Shown in pieces: positions 15,477-25,180 of a stretch of DNA of 64,000 nucleotides. The notes under the pieces are model-generated. The model was not told the DNA's origin. It made no database searches and was given only the letters and a program-made list of their open reading frames with translations. The position numbers and the translations under genes are program-made. The stretch's first letter is position 1. The number at the start of each line of letters is the position of its first letter. The stretch spans positions 1-64,000 of the forward strand of contig JAGVUA010000039.1 of assembly GCA_019136545.1 (NCBI GenBank). The letters are read 5' to 3'. The DNA is from Betaproteobacteria bacterium. GTDB taxonomy: Bacteria; Pseudomonadota; Gammaproteobacteria; Burkholderiales; Rhodocyclaceae.

Positions 15477-17447
15477 TCAAATGCGAACGCCAATCCTGAA
15501 GCCTTCATGGATCGAGGCATCCAGTCCGCGCGGAATGACCGCATCGCCGGCGCCATGCAGTTCGTCGATCATCCACAGGAAGTCGTTGAAAAGGTCATGG
15601 TTGGCCTTGCGCGGCCCGGAGACGACGACGGTATCGGCCGGAATTCGCGTTTCCTCGCCCTTGTTGTTCCTGACCAGCGCCCCCTCGTCGTCCATGCCGA
15701 CCAAGGTAGTGGAGGTCAATGTTTTGATGTCGAGCTCCTCGACCCAGGCGGAGTGCCGCCATTTGAACGACGGCATGACATCGCTGGCAATGCTCTTGGC
15801 CTCCTCGACCAGCGTCACCTGGTGTCCTTGCTTGGCCAGGGATTCGGCGAGGGTCAAGCCGATCTTGCCCGCGCCGACCATCACCACTCGCTTGCCGGGT
15901 TTCGCCGTGCCTCTGGCGACATCGAGCGCATCGACCATGCGCTCGTGCCCCGGCACATGGCGGTAGTAGCCAAGATCGGTGCGCGCGCCCGCTGCGATGA
16001 TGCACACGTCGAACTGGTGCAGAATGCTGCGCATGAACTTGGCATTGGCCTCGGTGTTGAAACGGACTTCGATACCGAGCTTGCCGATCATGGTCCGGTA
16101 ATAGTTGATGACCGAGATCAGATCGTCCGGTCGGGCCAGATCGTTGGTCGAGTAGCCGTGCAGATTGCCGCCGACACGATCGCTTTTTTCGAAGATCGTA
16201 ACGTCGTGACCGCGCCGCCGCGCCGTAATGGCGGCCTCCAGGCCCGCCGGACCGGCGCCGATGATCATGATCTTTTTCTTCACGGCGGCAGGCGTGATCT
16301 GGTATTCGGGTTCGACTTCGTGGCCGAGCTGCGGGTTCATGGCGCAGGTGTAGGGAAGATCGCGGAACAACCGCGACAGGCAGTTCAGCGAGCCGATGCA
16401 ACGGCGCACTTCGTCGAGCCTGTCTTCGGCCGCCTTGTGGATCAGCTCCGGATCGGCGAGCAGGGGACGGCATACCTCCCAGAAGTCGAAAACGCCGTCG
16501 GCGATGCATTGATTGGCCATGACCGGATCGGGCAAACGGTTGCCGAAAGTGATCAGCGTGTTCGGGAACATCTTCTTGGCCTTGGCCGAAAGGTAGTTCC
16601 AGTGGCCTGGCGGAATATCGCGCCCGATCGACGACTCGGGCGCCTCCTGCCAGCCGACGGTGACCGAAATCATGTCGACGCCGCAATCGACTGCCTGCTG
16701 CATCAACTCGAAACACTCGTCCTCCGAATTGCCCCCCCAGCGGTCCATCAATTCGGCGCCGTTCAACCGTATCACGAGCGGATGCTCGGGGGTGGCCTGC
16801 TTGATGGCGTCGATCAGCTCGCGCATGAACCGGCCGCGATTCTCGACCGAGCCGCCATACTCGTCGGTGCGCTGATTGGTGAACCGCGAGTTGAAGTTGG
16901 CCAGCAGGTATCCCATGAAGCTCGTGACCTCGGTACCGTCGAAGCCGGCGCGAATCGAGCGCTTGGCCGCCTCGGCATGCTGCCGCACGATGTCCTGGAT
17001 CCCCTCCTTCGACAATTCCCGCGGCGGGCGGAAATGCGGCAGGGTCTGAGGAACCACCGAGGGCTGTATGCAATAGCCCAGATCGATGCCGCCGTATCGA
17101 CCGGCATGAAGAATCTGCTGGATGGCCACCGCGCCATTGTCGTGGATGTACTGGGCAATGGTTTCAAACTGGGGCAGGAACTTGTCGTCGAACAAGGCGA
17201 CCTGGCGAAAGTAGGCCTTGCCCTCCCCGAGCGGATCGGGATAGGCGCCCTGATTGGTAATGATGCCGGCGCCGGTTCCGGCGATTACCCGGGTTCTCGC
17301 CAGTTCGCGCGGCGTGATGAAGCCGTCGCGCGTGTTGTAGTTCGACACGCAGCATGCGCCGTACTTGATCATGTTCTTGGTCTTGAAGGCGCCGATCTGT
17401 CCCGGTTTGAACAAATGCGGCAATTTCGCTTCGCCCGGCCTGCTCAT
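15477..17447 (-). CDS. FadH-like flavin oxidoreductase (OYE barrel + FAD/NAD(P) domains)
   Basis: 656 residues. An N-terminal old-yellow-enzyme TIM barrel (FMN; HAGRYGG, NQRTDEYGGSVENRGRF) is followed by a cysteine segment and by pyridine-nucleotide/FAD domains (IIGAGPAGLEAAI, VVMVGAGKIGLTLAESL). This is the 2,4-dienoyl-CoA reductase/trimethylamine dehydrogenase architecture. The 4Fe-4S segment reads C350-x5-C356-x12-C369: compared with the usual C-x2-C-x3-C-x11-C it has lost one cysteine (CIGS instead of CIGC). The cluster may be altered or absent. ATG 17447 has AAGGGG 7 nt upstream and overlaps the preceding regulator stop (TGATG). It may reduce an unsaturated alicyclic CoA ester after ring attack. 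Confidence 0.88.
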   Translation of the reverse strand: MSRPGEAKLPHLFKPGQIGAFKTKNMIKYGACCVSNYNTRDGFITPRELARTRVIAGTGAGIITNQGAYPDPLGEGKAYFRQVALFDDKFLPQFETIAQYIHDNGAVAIQQILHAGRYGGIDLGYCIQPSVVPQTLPHFRPPRELSKEGIQDIVRQHAEAAKRSIRAGFDGTEVTSFMGYLLANFNSRFTNQRTDEYGGSVENRGRFMRELIDAIKQATPEHPLVIRLNGAELMDRWGGNSEDECFELMQQAVDCGVDMISVTVGWQEAPESSIGRDIPPGHWNYLSAKAKKMFPNTLITFGNRLPDPVMANQCIADGVFDFWEVCRPLLADPELIHKAAEDRLDEVRRCIGSLNCLSRLFRDLPYTCAMNPQLGHEVEPEYQITPAAVKKKIMIIGAGPAGLEAAITARRRGHDVTIFEKSDRVGGNLHGYSTNDLARPDDLISVINYYRTMIGKLGIEVRFNTEANAKFMRSILHQFDVCIIAAGARTDLGYYRHVPGHERMVDALDVARGTAKPGKRVVMVGAGKIGLTLAESLAKQGHQVTLVEEAKSIASDVMPSFKWRHSAWVEELDIKTLTSTTLVGMDDEGALVRNNKGEETRIPADTVVVSGPRKANHDLFNDFLWMIDELHGAGDAVIPRGLDASIHEGFRIGVRI

Positions 17448-18109
17448 CACTTCACCCCTTTATGTTTCATTGATTCATCATGGTTCGAGATGTCCGCTCG
17501 CCCCGTTCCGTCTGCGTTCTGGTCGCCGCCCGAGAAATGCGGCGGCGGACTGAAGGTGGCCGACATGAGCATCGTTTCGTCATAGACGCCCGTCAGCATG
17601 CCGATCAGCTGGGAGCTTTCCGCCAGCCGCTGATCGATGGCGCGAATGGCGTTCGTCTGGCCGATGAGCCCTTGGCGGCGGAAATGGGCATACTGTCTGA
17701 CCCGCGCCCGTCCTTGGTCGGTAATCTGGTATGAATGCACGTTGCTCTTGGCGGCGCGGCTCTTGCTGACCAGTTGATATCCGAGCAGCTTGCGCAAGCT
17801 GTACTGGATGTTGGTGACGTTGTCGGCGTTCAACTGGCGCGCCAGCAAGCCTACGGTAATGGGCGCATCGGCAAACCCGATCACGTGCAACAGGATGAGC
17901 TCCGAGTAGGACAGCTCTCCCAATCCGGCGATATGGGCGATCTGCAGGATATAGCGCTCGAACGCCTGCTGGAACCGGATCACCGACCATTCGAATTCGG
18001 TGATCAGCACCTCGTGCGGCGTGCGCCCCAGGTGCCACGGACGATGGCCCAGCACCTTGCGTTCCGATGCATCGGCGGCGACATCTGGCTCGTTGTTGGA
18101 TCGCTTCAT
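17447..18109 (-). CDS. MarR-like winged-helix regulator, copy A
   Basis: 220 residues. A winged-helix core (LSYSELILLHVI, TVGLLARQLNADNVTNIQYS, LRKLLGYQLVSKS) resembles MarR/HTH_27 regulators. It is clearly homologous to the adjacent copy B (shared WHL..TP, NxQYSLRKL, MLTGxYD). The C terminus is extended and polar. ATG 18109 overlaps the stop of copy B (ATGA). A MarR-like regulator is a known part of the 2-aminobenzoyl-CoA clusters of Azoarcus evansii. It probably senses a CoA thioester or free acid and may act at the 27.2-kb control region. Confidence 0.8.
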   Translation of the reverse strand: MKRSNNEPDVAADASERKVLGHRPWHLGRTPHEVLITEFEWSVIRFQQAFERYILQIAHIAGLGELSYSELILLHVIGFADAPITVGLLARQLNADNVTNIQYSLRKLLGYQLVSKSRAAKSNVHSYQITDQGRARVRQYAHFRRQGLIGQTNAIRAIDQRLAESSQLIGMLTGVYDETMLMSATFSPPPHFSGGDQNADGTGRADISNHDESMKHKGVK

Positions 18110-18693
18110 GATTTCACCGGAGACTCGATAATGGTGTAGCCAGTGGACGTGCGGCCCGCCGAGTCGTAAAGACCCGTCAACATGCTCACGGTCCTGGCCG
18201 CTTGCAGCAGCAGTTCCTCGCCGTTGTCGAGCTGCGCGACGTCGGCGATCAGCAGTTGCGTGCGGATGGCGGCCATGTCATCGCAAGCCTGGCGGCCGCG
18301 CGCGGTGGCGGCCAGGTTGTTGTACTTGCCCGCCTTGTCGCGCACTTTTTCCGCCAAGCCCATGCTGACCAGCTTGCGCAAGCTGTACTGAACGTTCTGA
18401 ATGTCGTCGCGATTGAGCAGATTGGCGATCATGGTTGCCGACTTCGGCCTGTCGTGGAGACGGATGATGTGCAGGATCAGCATCTCCGCCGGGCTGACCT
18501 CCGGCAAGCCGATCATGTTGAGCGCGTGCAGGTTGTAGCGGGTGAACGCCTCGCGCCAACGCAGGAGGGCCCATTCGAGTTCGGTGGTGGCCGCCTCGAG
18601 CGGCGTCTTCGACAAATGCCAGCCGGTCGCAGGAAACATGCCGCCGGCCGAGGCATCGCCCGCCAGGGGCTCCGGGGTCGAGTCCTTGGTCAT
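18106..18693 (-). CDS. MarR-like winged-helix regulator, copy B
   Basis: 195 residues, a paralogue of the gene just downstream. The DNA-recognition part reads TMIANLLNRDDIQNVQYSLR followed by the wing. ATG 18693 overlaps the stop of the RidA gene (ATGA). Two related regulators encoded in tandem with overlapping frames may form a heterodimer, which is unusual for MarR proteins. Confidence 0.8.
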   Translation of the reverse strand: MTKDSTPEPLAGDASAGGMFPATGWHLSKTPLEAATTELEWALLRWREAFTRYNLHALNMIGLPEVSPAEMLILHIIRLHDRPKSATMIANLLNRDDIQNVQYSLRKLVSMGLAEKVRDKAGKYNNLAATARGRQACDDMAAIRTQLLIADVAQLDNGEELLLQAARTVSMLTGLYDSAGRTSTGYTIIESPVKS

Positions 18694-19094
18694 CGGCTCG
18701 CCTCGGGAATCACCGCCGTGATCTCGATTTCCACCTTGGCGCGATCCTCGATCAGGTCGGCCACCTGAACGGCGCTCATGGCCGGGAAGTTCCGGCCCAT
18801 GATCTCCCGATACACCTGGCCAATTTCCTTGAGTCGCGCGTTGTACTCGCGCTTGTCCTTGAGATACCAGGTCATGCGCACCACGTGGCCAGCTTCGCCG
18901 CCGGCGGCACTTACCACTTCCATGGCGTTGGCGAGCGCTTGACGAAACTGCTCGACCAGATCGTCGGTCTCGAACTGCTGCTGGGGATTCCAGCCGACCT
19001 GTCCCCCGACGAAAAGTTGCCGGCCACTGGCCAGGACGCCGTTGGCATAGCCTTTGGGTCGCGCCCAGCCGGAAGGTTGAATAGCTTCATGCAT
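18690..19094 (-). CDS. RidA (YjgF/YER057c/UK114) family protein
   Basis: 134 residues, the normal RidA size. Family landmarks are the early SGRQLFVGGQVG strand, the mid-helix QFRQALANAMEVVSAAGG and the C-terminal RAKVEIEITAV. RidA proteins hydrolyse reactive enamines/imines to ketones plus ammonia. In this operon the predicted product of anthraniloyl-CoA monooxygenase/reductase, 2-amino-5-oxocyclohex-1-ene-carboxyl-CoA, is an enamine, so a pathway-specific deaminase role is attractive (inference). A 'translation inhibitor' homologue, i.e. RidA, was reported in the comparable Azoarcus clusters. ATG 19094 follows GGAAGAGA and is preferred to ATG 19109. Confidence 0.88.
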   Translation of the reverse strand: MHEAIQPSGWARPKGYANGVLASGRQLFVGGQVGWNPQQQFETDDLVEQFRQALANAMEVVSAAGGEAGHVVRMTWYLKDKREYNARLKEIGQVYREIMGRNFPAMSAVQVADLIEDRAKVEIEITAVIPEASR

Positions 19095-19114
19095 GGGAGT
19101 CTCTTCCATGAAAG

Positions 19115-20299
19115 TCAGTGGTGGTGGTACGCCGATGATGCCTCGGCTTGCTTGAGCAGATCGCGGCCAATGATCAGCTTCTGCACCTCGGTCGCTCCTT
19201 CATAGATGCGCAGGGCCCGAATCTCCCGGTAGAGGGATTCGATGCGCGTGCCGACCTGTACGCCTCTGCCCCCGTGGAGCTGCAGCGCGGCATCGATGAC
19301 GCGCTGGGCGTTTTCCGTGGCTGTCATTTTCGCCATCGCCGTTTCCCGAGTCGCTGGAAGTTTCTGAACGTCGCGTCGCCACGCTGCGCGCGCCGTGAGC
19401 AATGCCGCTGCGTCGATATCCGACGCCATCTCGCCTAGTCTAGCCTGCGTGAGCTGAAGATCGGCAAGCTTCTGATCGAACATCGGCCGGCACCGGGCAT
19501 GGCGCGTGGCTTCATCCAGCGCGCGGCGCGCCATGCCGACCGCCGCCGCGGCCACGGACGCGCGGAAGATGTCGAGCGTGCGCATCGCGATCTTGAAGCC
19601 TTCGCCGGGTTGCCCCAGCAGGCGGCTCGCGGGCACCGCCACGTCCTTGAAGGTCAGCCTCGCCAGCGGATGAGGCGCCATCACCGCCAGCCGCTCGGCA
19701 ACCTCGAAACCCGGCGTATCGGGGAAGACCACGAAACCCGAGATGCCGCGCGTGCCGGGCGCCTCGCCCGTGCGCGCAAATACGCAGTAGACGTCGGCGA
19801 TGCCGCCGTTCGAAATCCAGGTTTTTTCGCCGTTGAGCACGTAGTGATCGCCCTCGCGGCGGGCGGTGCATGCCATGGCGGCGACATCGGACCCGGCCAG
19901 GGGCTCCGTAAGGGCAAAAGCGGCAAGCCATTGCCCCGCGGCCACCTTGGGCAACACCAGCGCTCGCGTCTCGGCGGTACCGGCAAGCGTGATCGCGCCG
20001 CTGCCAAGCCCCTGCATGGCAAAGGCAAAGTCCGCCAGGCCGTCGTGATACGCCAGAGACTCGCGGGCGACGCACAAGGCGCGCGAATCGAGCTCGGTCA
20101 AGGCGCCGCCGTAATCGGCGGGAACACAGTAGCGGAGCAAGCCGGCTGCGCCCATGGCGGCGACGAGCTGCCGGCATGCCGCATCGGTGTCGCGATGGTC
20201 GACAGCCGGCATGCCGCTCTCGATCCACCGACGGAGCCGCTCGGCAAGAGATCGGTGCGCGTCGTCGAAGAACGGCAGATCCAGGCTGCTGACGTCCAT
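19115..20299 (-). CDS. Acyl-CoA dehydrogenase
   Basis: 394 residues, complete ACAD: helical N domain, beta middle domain ([25 protein letters not shown]), helical C domain ([24 protein letters not shown]). The catalytic Glu is present in YEGATE. It transfers electrons from a CoA ester to ETF. In the neighbourhood it would dehydrogenate the alicyclic or ring-opened intermediate of the anthraniloyl-CoA pathway. It begins 6 nt after the stop of the enoyl-CoA hydratase-like gene and has no clear ribosome site of its own. Confidence 0.92.
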   Translation of the reverse strand: MDVSSLDLPFFDDAHRSLAERLRRWIESGMPAVDHRDTDAACRQLVAAMGAAGLLRYCVPADYGGALTELDSRALCVARESLAYHDGLADFAFAMQGLGSGAITLAGTAETRALVLPKVAAGQWLAAFALTEPLAGSDVAAMACTARREGDHYVLNGEKTWISNGGIADVYCVFARTGEAPGTRGISGFVVFPDTPGFEVAERLAVMAPHPLARLTFKDVAVPASRLLGQPGEGFKIAMRTLDIFRASVAAAAVGMARRALDEATRHARCRPMFDQKLADLQLTQARLGEMASDIDAAALLTARAAWRRDVQKLPATRETAMAKMTATENAQRVIDAALQLHGGRGVQVGTRIESLYREIRALRIYEGATEVQKLIIGRDLLKQAEASSAYHHH

Positions 20300-20305
20300 T
20301 GCGCG

Positions 20306-21151
20306 CTAGTTGCCTTCGAAGCGCGGCTTCTGCTTGGCCGCGAAGGCATCGAACGCGCGCCGGAAGTCGCGCGTCATCATGCACACCGCCTGAGCCTGGG
20401 CTTCCGCATCGATCATCTCCTCTATGCCCATGGCCCACTCCTGGTTGAGCATGGTCTTGGTCACCGTATGCGCGAACCATGGGCCTTCGGCAAGACTGCG
20501 CGCCAGGCCTTCGGCCCGCTGGAGCACTTCATTCACAGGATGCAGGGAATTGTAGAACCCCCAGGCCAGGCCTTCCTCCGCGGTCATGACGCGCCCGGTC
20601 ATCAGCAGTTCGGTGGCGCGGCCCTGGCCGATCAACCGCGGCAGCAAGCCGCACGCCCCCATGTCGGCGCCCGACAGGCCGACGCGGCTGAACAGGAAGG
20701 CAGTCTTGGTGTCCGGCGTGCCCAAGCGGAAATCGGAAGCAAGCGCGAGCATGGCGCCCGCCCCGGCGCAAATGCCCGGAATGGCGCTGATGACGGGCTG
20801 AGGCGCGCGCCGGATGGCCTTCACCAGGTCGCCGGTCATGCGCGTGAAGTCGAGGAGCTCGGGCATGCTCATGCGCGTCAGCGGCTCGATGATTTCGAAG
20901 ACATCGCCGCCGGAGCAATAGTTGGCGCCTTCGCCGGTGATCACGACGCTCCGAATGTCGTTCGCGTAGCAAAGTCCTCTGAACAGGTCGCGCAGCTCGG
21001 CATAGGAATCGAAAGTCAGCGGATTCTTTTTGTCCGGACGATTCAGGGTGATCACCGCCACGTGCCCATCGTCGCTGCAACTCCAGCGAAAGTGAGATGC
21101 CTGATATCGCCTGTACGATTGTTTGTGATCATGCATCGACAGTTCTGCCAT
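20306..21151 (-). CDS. Enoyl-CoA hydratase/isomerase (crotonase) superfamily protein
   Basis: 281 residues. Crotonase fold with oxyanion-hole segments ANYCSGGD and GICAGAGAM. The two catalytic glutamates of classical hydratases are missing: M134 stands at the Glu144 position and R156 at the Glu164 position, and the following loop is LSGADMGA with D163. It is therefore more likely a hydrolase, isomerase or ring-cleaving member than a plain hydratase; ring opening of the alicyclic CoA intermediate is one option (inference). ATG 21151 follows AGAGGAAAG. The true hydratase of the operon is the C-terminal half of the 25181-27196 gene. Confidence 0.88.
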   Translation of the reverse strand: MAELSMHDHKQSYRRYQASHFRWSCSDDGHVAVITLNRPDKKNPLTFDSYAELRDLFRGLCYANDIRSVVITGEGANYCSGGDVFEIIEPLTRMSMPELLDFTRMTGDLVKAIRRAPQPVISAIPGICAGAGAMLALASDFRLGTPDTKTAFLFSRVGLSGADMGACGLLPRLIGQGRATELLMTGRVMTAEEGLAWGFYNSLHPVNEVLQRAEGLARSLAEGPWFAHTVTKTMLNQEWAMGIEEMIDAEAQAQAVCMMTRDFRRAFDAFAAKQKPRFEGN

Positions 21152-21178
21152 GTTCTTTCCTCTAGTAATTGCCCACCA

Positions 21179-21973
21179 TCAAGCGCTCGATCCGCCGCCA
21201 TCAATCCGAATCGCCTGCCCGTTGATGGCGGCGCTAGCCGGCAAGCACAGCCAGGCAACCGCTCTCGCCACCTCTTCCGGCTGGACGAGCCGGCCCTGCG
21301 GATTGGACGACGCCAGAAAGTCTTTCGCCTCTGCTTCGCTGCGGCCCGTCTTGGCCACGATATTGGCCACGGCATCAACCAGCAGCGGGGTTTCCGTAAA
21401 CCCAGGGCACACGGCATTGACCGTGACGCCGCGCGTCGCCACCTCGAGGGCCAGCGCGCGGGTCAACCCAACGACGCCATGCTTCGCCGCGCAATACGCC
21501 GTGATGTAGGCACCACCGGTCAAACCCGCCGTGCTGGCAACGTTGACGATCCGGCCCCAGCCCGCTGCCAGCATGGCCGGCAAAACCGCATGGATGCAGT
21601 TGTAGGTCCCGTCGAGATTGACGGCCAATGTCTCGCGCCACAGCGCCAGCGAGGTCCGCGTCAGCGGCGCGCTCCTGGCAGCGCCCGCGTTATTCACGAG
21701 AATATCGATCGGGCCGCGTTCGTTTGCCACGCTCGTCATGATCGAGGCGATGCCCTCATGATCGGTCACATCGGCCACGGCCACGCCGTGGCCCGAGCCT
21801 GCCAGGTTTGCCGCCACCGCTGCCATTGGCGGCCGGCGCCGGCCGACCAGCGTCAGCCTGGCGCCAAGGCCGGCCAATTCCCGGGCAATCGCCGCGCCGA
21901 TACCGCTGCCGCCCCCCGTCACCACGGCATGGCGGCCTGTGAAGGGACTTTGGTCGGAAGAACCGCTGGCCAT
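21179..21973 (-). CDS. Short-chain dehydrogenase/reductase
   Basis: 264 residues. TGGGSGIG dinucleotide motif, NNAG, catalytic Ser in VASTAGL and Y-C-A-A-K. C-terminal part CPGFTETPL and INGQAIRIDGG are typical of 3-hydroxyacyl/3-oxoacyl reductases, so NAD(H)-dependent 3-hydroxyacyl-CoA or ring-alcohol oxidation is likely. ATG 21973 is chosen; the longer open frame overlaps the end of the monooxygenase gene, whose stop is 12 nt upstream. Confidence 0.9.
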   Translation of the reverse strand: MASGSSDQSPFTGRHAVVTGGGSGIGAAIARELAGLGARLTLVGRRRPPMAAVAANLAGSGHGVAVADVTDHEGIASIMTSVANERGPIDILVNNAGAARSAPLTRTSLALWRETLAVNLDGTYNCIHAVLPAMLAAGWGRIVNVASTAGLTGGAYITAYCAAKHGVVGLTRALALEVATRGVTVNAVCPGFTETPLLVDAVANIVAKTGRSEAEAKDFLASSNPQGRLVQPEEVARAVAWLCLPASAAINGQAIRIDGGGSSA

Positions 21974-21984
21974 GGCTCGGGGGC

Positions 21985-24900
21985 CTATTTTCCGGCCGCG
22001 GACAGCATCTGGGCCCGCTGCAAGTTGGTCTCGTATTGCGAGCGACCGGACAAATACTGCTGCGGCCAGGTCTGCCCGCCATAGCCGATTCGCGCCGCCT
22101 CGTGCAGCGTCCAGGCGGGATCGGCCAGATGCGGCCGAGCCACCGCGCAAAGATCGGCGCGACCCGCGGCAACGATGCTATTGACGTGATCGGCCTCGAA
22201 AATCGCGCCCACCGCTATCGTCGGAACGCCGACTTCGTTGCGGATCCTGTCCGCGAAAGGCGTCTGGTACATCCGGCCGTAGACTGGCGCATCATCCTTC
22301 CAGACCTGGCCGGACGAACAGTCGATGATGTCGGCGCCCGCTGCGACAAATAGGCGGGCGATGGCCACGGCATCATCGGCGTTGTTGCCGCCGTTGACCC
22401 AGTCATGGCAGGACAACCGGACCGAAATCGGTTTTTCCTCCGGCCAGACCGCGCGGATGGCACGGAATACTTCGAGGGGGAAACGCGCCCGGTTCTCGAT
22501 GCTGCCGCCGTAATCGTCACTGCGGCGATTGGTCAGCGGCGACAAGAAGCTGGACATCAGGTAGCCGTGGGCGCAATGGAATTCGAGGATGTCGAAGCCA
22601 GCCGACGCGGCCATTTCAGTCGCGCGCACGAAGTCATCGAGCACCCTTGCCATGCCGGCGCGATCCAGCTCCCGCGGCACCTGGCTATGCGGCAGATAGG
22701 GCAACGATGAAGCCGACACCAGCGGCCAGGCGCCTTCTTCCAGGGGCTCGTCGCTGCCCTCCCAGCCGAGGCGGGTCGCGCCCTTGCGGCCGGCGTGGCC
22801 AAGCTGGATGCCGATCTTGGCGCCGCTCCGCGCGTGCACGAAGTCAACGATGCGCCGCCATGCCGGAACATGCTCCGGAAGATACATGCCGGCACAGCCG
22901 GGCGTGATGCGCGCCTCGGCGGAGACGCAGGTCATTTCGGTAAAGATCAAGCCGGCGCCCCCCAGCGCGCGCGCGCCGAAATGGACCAGGTGAAAATCGT
23001 CAACGCGGCCATCGCATGCCGAATACATGGCCATGGGCGACACGATGACGCGATTGAGCACCTCGAGGCCGCGCAGCTTGAACGGCGTAAACATCGGCGG
23101 CGTCGGCTTGCTGCCGGCCGCCGGGGCCATGCCGCTGCGAGCCTCGAACCAGCGTTCGTAACCTTCCAGCCACGGCCGGTCGCGCAGGCGCAGGTTCTCA
23201 TGCGAAATACGTTGCGATCGCGTCAGCAGCGAGTACATGAACTGCTCGGGCTCAAGCGCGTCGCAATAGCGGGCGCCACAGACCTCGAACCATTCCATGG
23301 CGTTCCAGGCCGCGTTCTGCAGACGCAGGACGTCGACGTTGCGCAGCTCCTGATAACGCCTCAGCACGTCATCCACCTCCGCATCCGCCATGTCGCGGAA
23401 CAGACGGGTCAATTCAATCGCGTCCTCGAACGCGAGCTTGGTTCCCGAGCCAATCGCAAAGTGCGCAGTATGAACCGCATCGCCCATCAGCACCACATGG
23501 CTGTTGCCATTGTTCAGCCACCACTGCTCGCACTTCACCCGCTGGAAATTGAGCCAGGTCGATCCCCGCAAATGGCGCGCATTGGTTTCCAGCCGGTGGC
23601 CGTCCAGATGCTTGGCAAAGAGCTTTTCGCAAAATGCCACCGATTGCTCCTGATCCGCCTGATCGAGGCCGTGGGCGAGCCACACATGCTCGGGGCATTC
23701 GACGATGAAGGTCGACGTGTTGGCATCGAACTTATAGACATGCGCCTGGAACCAGCCGTGTTCGGTTTTCTCGTAGTAGAACGTGAATGCGTCCACCAGC
23801 TTTCGGGTACCGAGCCAGATGTAGCGATTCGGTCGCTTGACGATGTCCGGCTTGAAGACCGCCTCGTGACTGCTGCGGATCTTCGAGAATATGCCATCGG
23901 CAGCGATGATCAAATCGGCATCGGGGAACTCGGCGTCCGACTCCACCTCGCGATTGAACTGCAGCTCGACATCGAGCGCTTCGCAGCGTTCCTGCAGAAT
24001 GTTCAACAACTGTTTGCGCCCGATGCCGACAAACCCATGGCCGGCGCTGCGGATGGTCCTGCCCTTGAAGTGAAGTTCGACATCGTCCCAATGATTGAAC
24101 GCCACCTGGATGGCATTGGCGGTATCGCTATCCCAGGCACGCATGTTTTCGAGCGTGGCATCGGAGAAAACGACGCCCCAGCCAAAGGTGTCGTAGGGGC
24201 GGTTCCGCTCCACCACCGTAATCCGGTGCGCGGGGTTCAGCTTCTTCATCAGCAACGCAAAATAAAGGCCCGCGGGGCCTCCGCCAACGCAAACGATACG
24301 CATACTTTCCCCTGGCAAATGGCCGTGATGGTGCTTCTCGACGATGGCAGCCGGTTCAGGCGCTGCCGTTTCCCGGGTCGAGGGCAGTTCCCGGCTCGAC
24401 GCTGCCCGCTGAAGCCTCTGGCCCCGACCTGCGAGCGACGCATGGGCATCGACGGCGTCCAGCAAGGCTTGAACGCCTTCGCCCGTTCGAGCGACCGTCG
24501 TCAGCACTGGAACGGTCCAGTTGCCGGGCGGCCTCGAGGCGACCATAGCCGTCAGGTCCGCGACGGTTTGCCCCGCCTGCGGCAGTTCCGCCTTGTTCAC
24601 CACGAGAATGTCGGCGATTTCGAGGATGCCGGCCTTGAACGCCTGCACCTGGTCTCCCTGCCCGGGCGCGCAGAGAACGACGCGGGTATCGGCGAACCGC
24701 GCGATCTCGACCTCCGACTGGCCCGTGCCGACGGTTTCGACAATCACGACGTCGAAACCGCCCGCGTCGAACACGTCGATGGTGCAACCGGTCGTTGCGG
24801 ACAAGCCGCCGAGCTGGCCGCGGGAAGACAGCGACCGGATGAAGACTGCGGGATCGTCGGCATGATCGCTCATGCGCAGACGATCGCCGAGCAGGGCGCC

Positions 24901-25167
24901 GCCGCTCACCGGGCTGGACGGATCGACCGCCACTACCGCGACGCTTCGACCGCGGCGACGCAATTCACCAAGCAAGGCGTTGATCAGGCTCGACTTGCCG
25001 GCACCGGGCGCACCGGTAATGCCGACGACATGGGCTCGGCCGCCATGGCGGGCCAGTTCCGCCGCCAAGGCCTCGGGGACAGGCGAGTCGCCATCGATCA
25101 GCCGAAGCGCGCGGGCGATGGCGCTGCGGTTTCCCGCCAACACCCCGGACAACAGGTCGTTTCCCAT
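21985..25167 (-). CDS. MeaB-type GTPase fused to anthraniloyl-CoA monooxygenase/reductase
   Basis: 1060 residues in one uninterrupted frame. Residues 1 to about 247 are a MeaB/ArgK G3E GTPase (GAPGAGKS at 52-59, [31 protein letters not shown]) that lacks the usual C-terminal dimerisation part. A linker of about 40 residues (HHHGH near 280) leads to M289, where a flavoprotein hydroxylase begins ([20 protein letters not shown]), followed from about 692 by an OYE-like reductase ([21 protein letters not shown]). Residues 289-1060 match 2-aminobenzoyl-CoA monooxygenase/reductase (87 kDa), which hydroxylates and reduces the ring with O2 and NADH; salicylyl-CoA 5-hydroxylase is a close alternative. 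Internal ATG 24303 has AGGGGAAA upstream, so the hydroxylase could also be made alone. Confidence 0.88.
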   Translation of the reverse strand: MGNDLLSGVLAGNRSAIARALRLIDGDSPVPEALAAELARHGGRAHVVGITGAPGAGKSSLINALLGELRRRGRSVAVVAVDPSSPVSGGALLGDRLRMSDHADDPAVFIRSLSSRGQLGGLSATTGCTIDVFDAGGFDVVIVETVGTGQSEVEIARFADTRVVLCAPGQGDQVQAFKAGILEIADILVVNKAELPQAGQTVADLTAMVASRPPGNWTVPVLTTVARTGEGVQALLDAVDAHASLAGRGQRLQRAASSRELPSTRETAAPEPAAIVEKHHHGHLPGESMRIVCVGGGPAGLYFALLMKKLNPAHRITVVERNRPYDTFGWGVVFSDATLENMRAWDSDTANAIQVAFNHWDDVELHFKGRTIRSAGHGFVGIGRKQLLNILQERCEALDVELQFNREVESDAEFPDADLIIAADGIFSKIRSSHEAVFKPDIVKRPNRYIWLGTRKLVDAFTFYYEKTEHGWFQAHVYKFDANTSTFIVECPEHVWLAHGLDQADQEQSVAFCEKLFAKHLDGHRLETNARHLRGSTWLNFQRVKCEQWWLNNGNSHVVLMGDAVHTAHFAIGSGTKLAFEDAIELTRLFRDMADAEVDDVLRRYQELRNVDVLRLQNAAWNAMEWFEVCGARYCDALEPEQFMYSLLTRSQRISHENLRLRDRPWLEGYERWFEARSGMAPAAGSKPTPPMFTPFKLRGLEVLNRVIVSPMAMYSACDGRVDDFHLVHFGARALGGAGLIFTEMTCVSAEARITPGCAGMYLPEHVPAWRRIVDFVHARSGAKIGIQLGHAGRKGATRLGWEGSDEPLEEGAWPLVSASSLPYLPHSQVPRELDRAGMARVLDDFVRATEMAASAGFDILEFHCAHGYLMSSFLSPLTNRRSDDYGGSIENRARFPLEVFRAIRAVWPEEKPISVRLSCHDWVNGGNNADDAVAIARLFVAAGADIIDCSSGQVWKDDAPVYGRMYQTPFADRIRNEVGVPTIAVGAIFEADHVNSIVAAGRADLCAVARPHLADPAWTLHEAARIGYGGQTWPQQYLSGRSQYETNLQRAQMLSAAGK

Positions 25168-25180
25168 TTGGCGCCGGCGG

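Noticed and set aside
14865..17585. A 906-codon open frame on the plus strand
   Set aside because: Antisense to the FadH-like gene, whose OYE and FAD motifs are clear; no motifs in the plus-strand translation.
24280..24330. Frameshift or hidden stop separating MeaB and monooxygenase
   Set aside because: The frame is open through the whole junction and codon use is normal; kept as a real fusion, with resequencing suggested.
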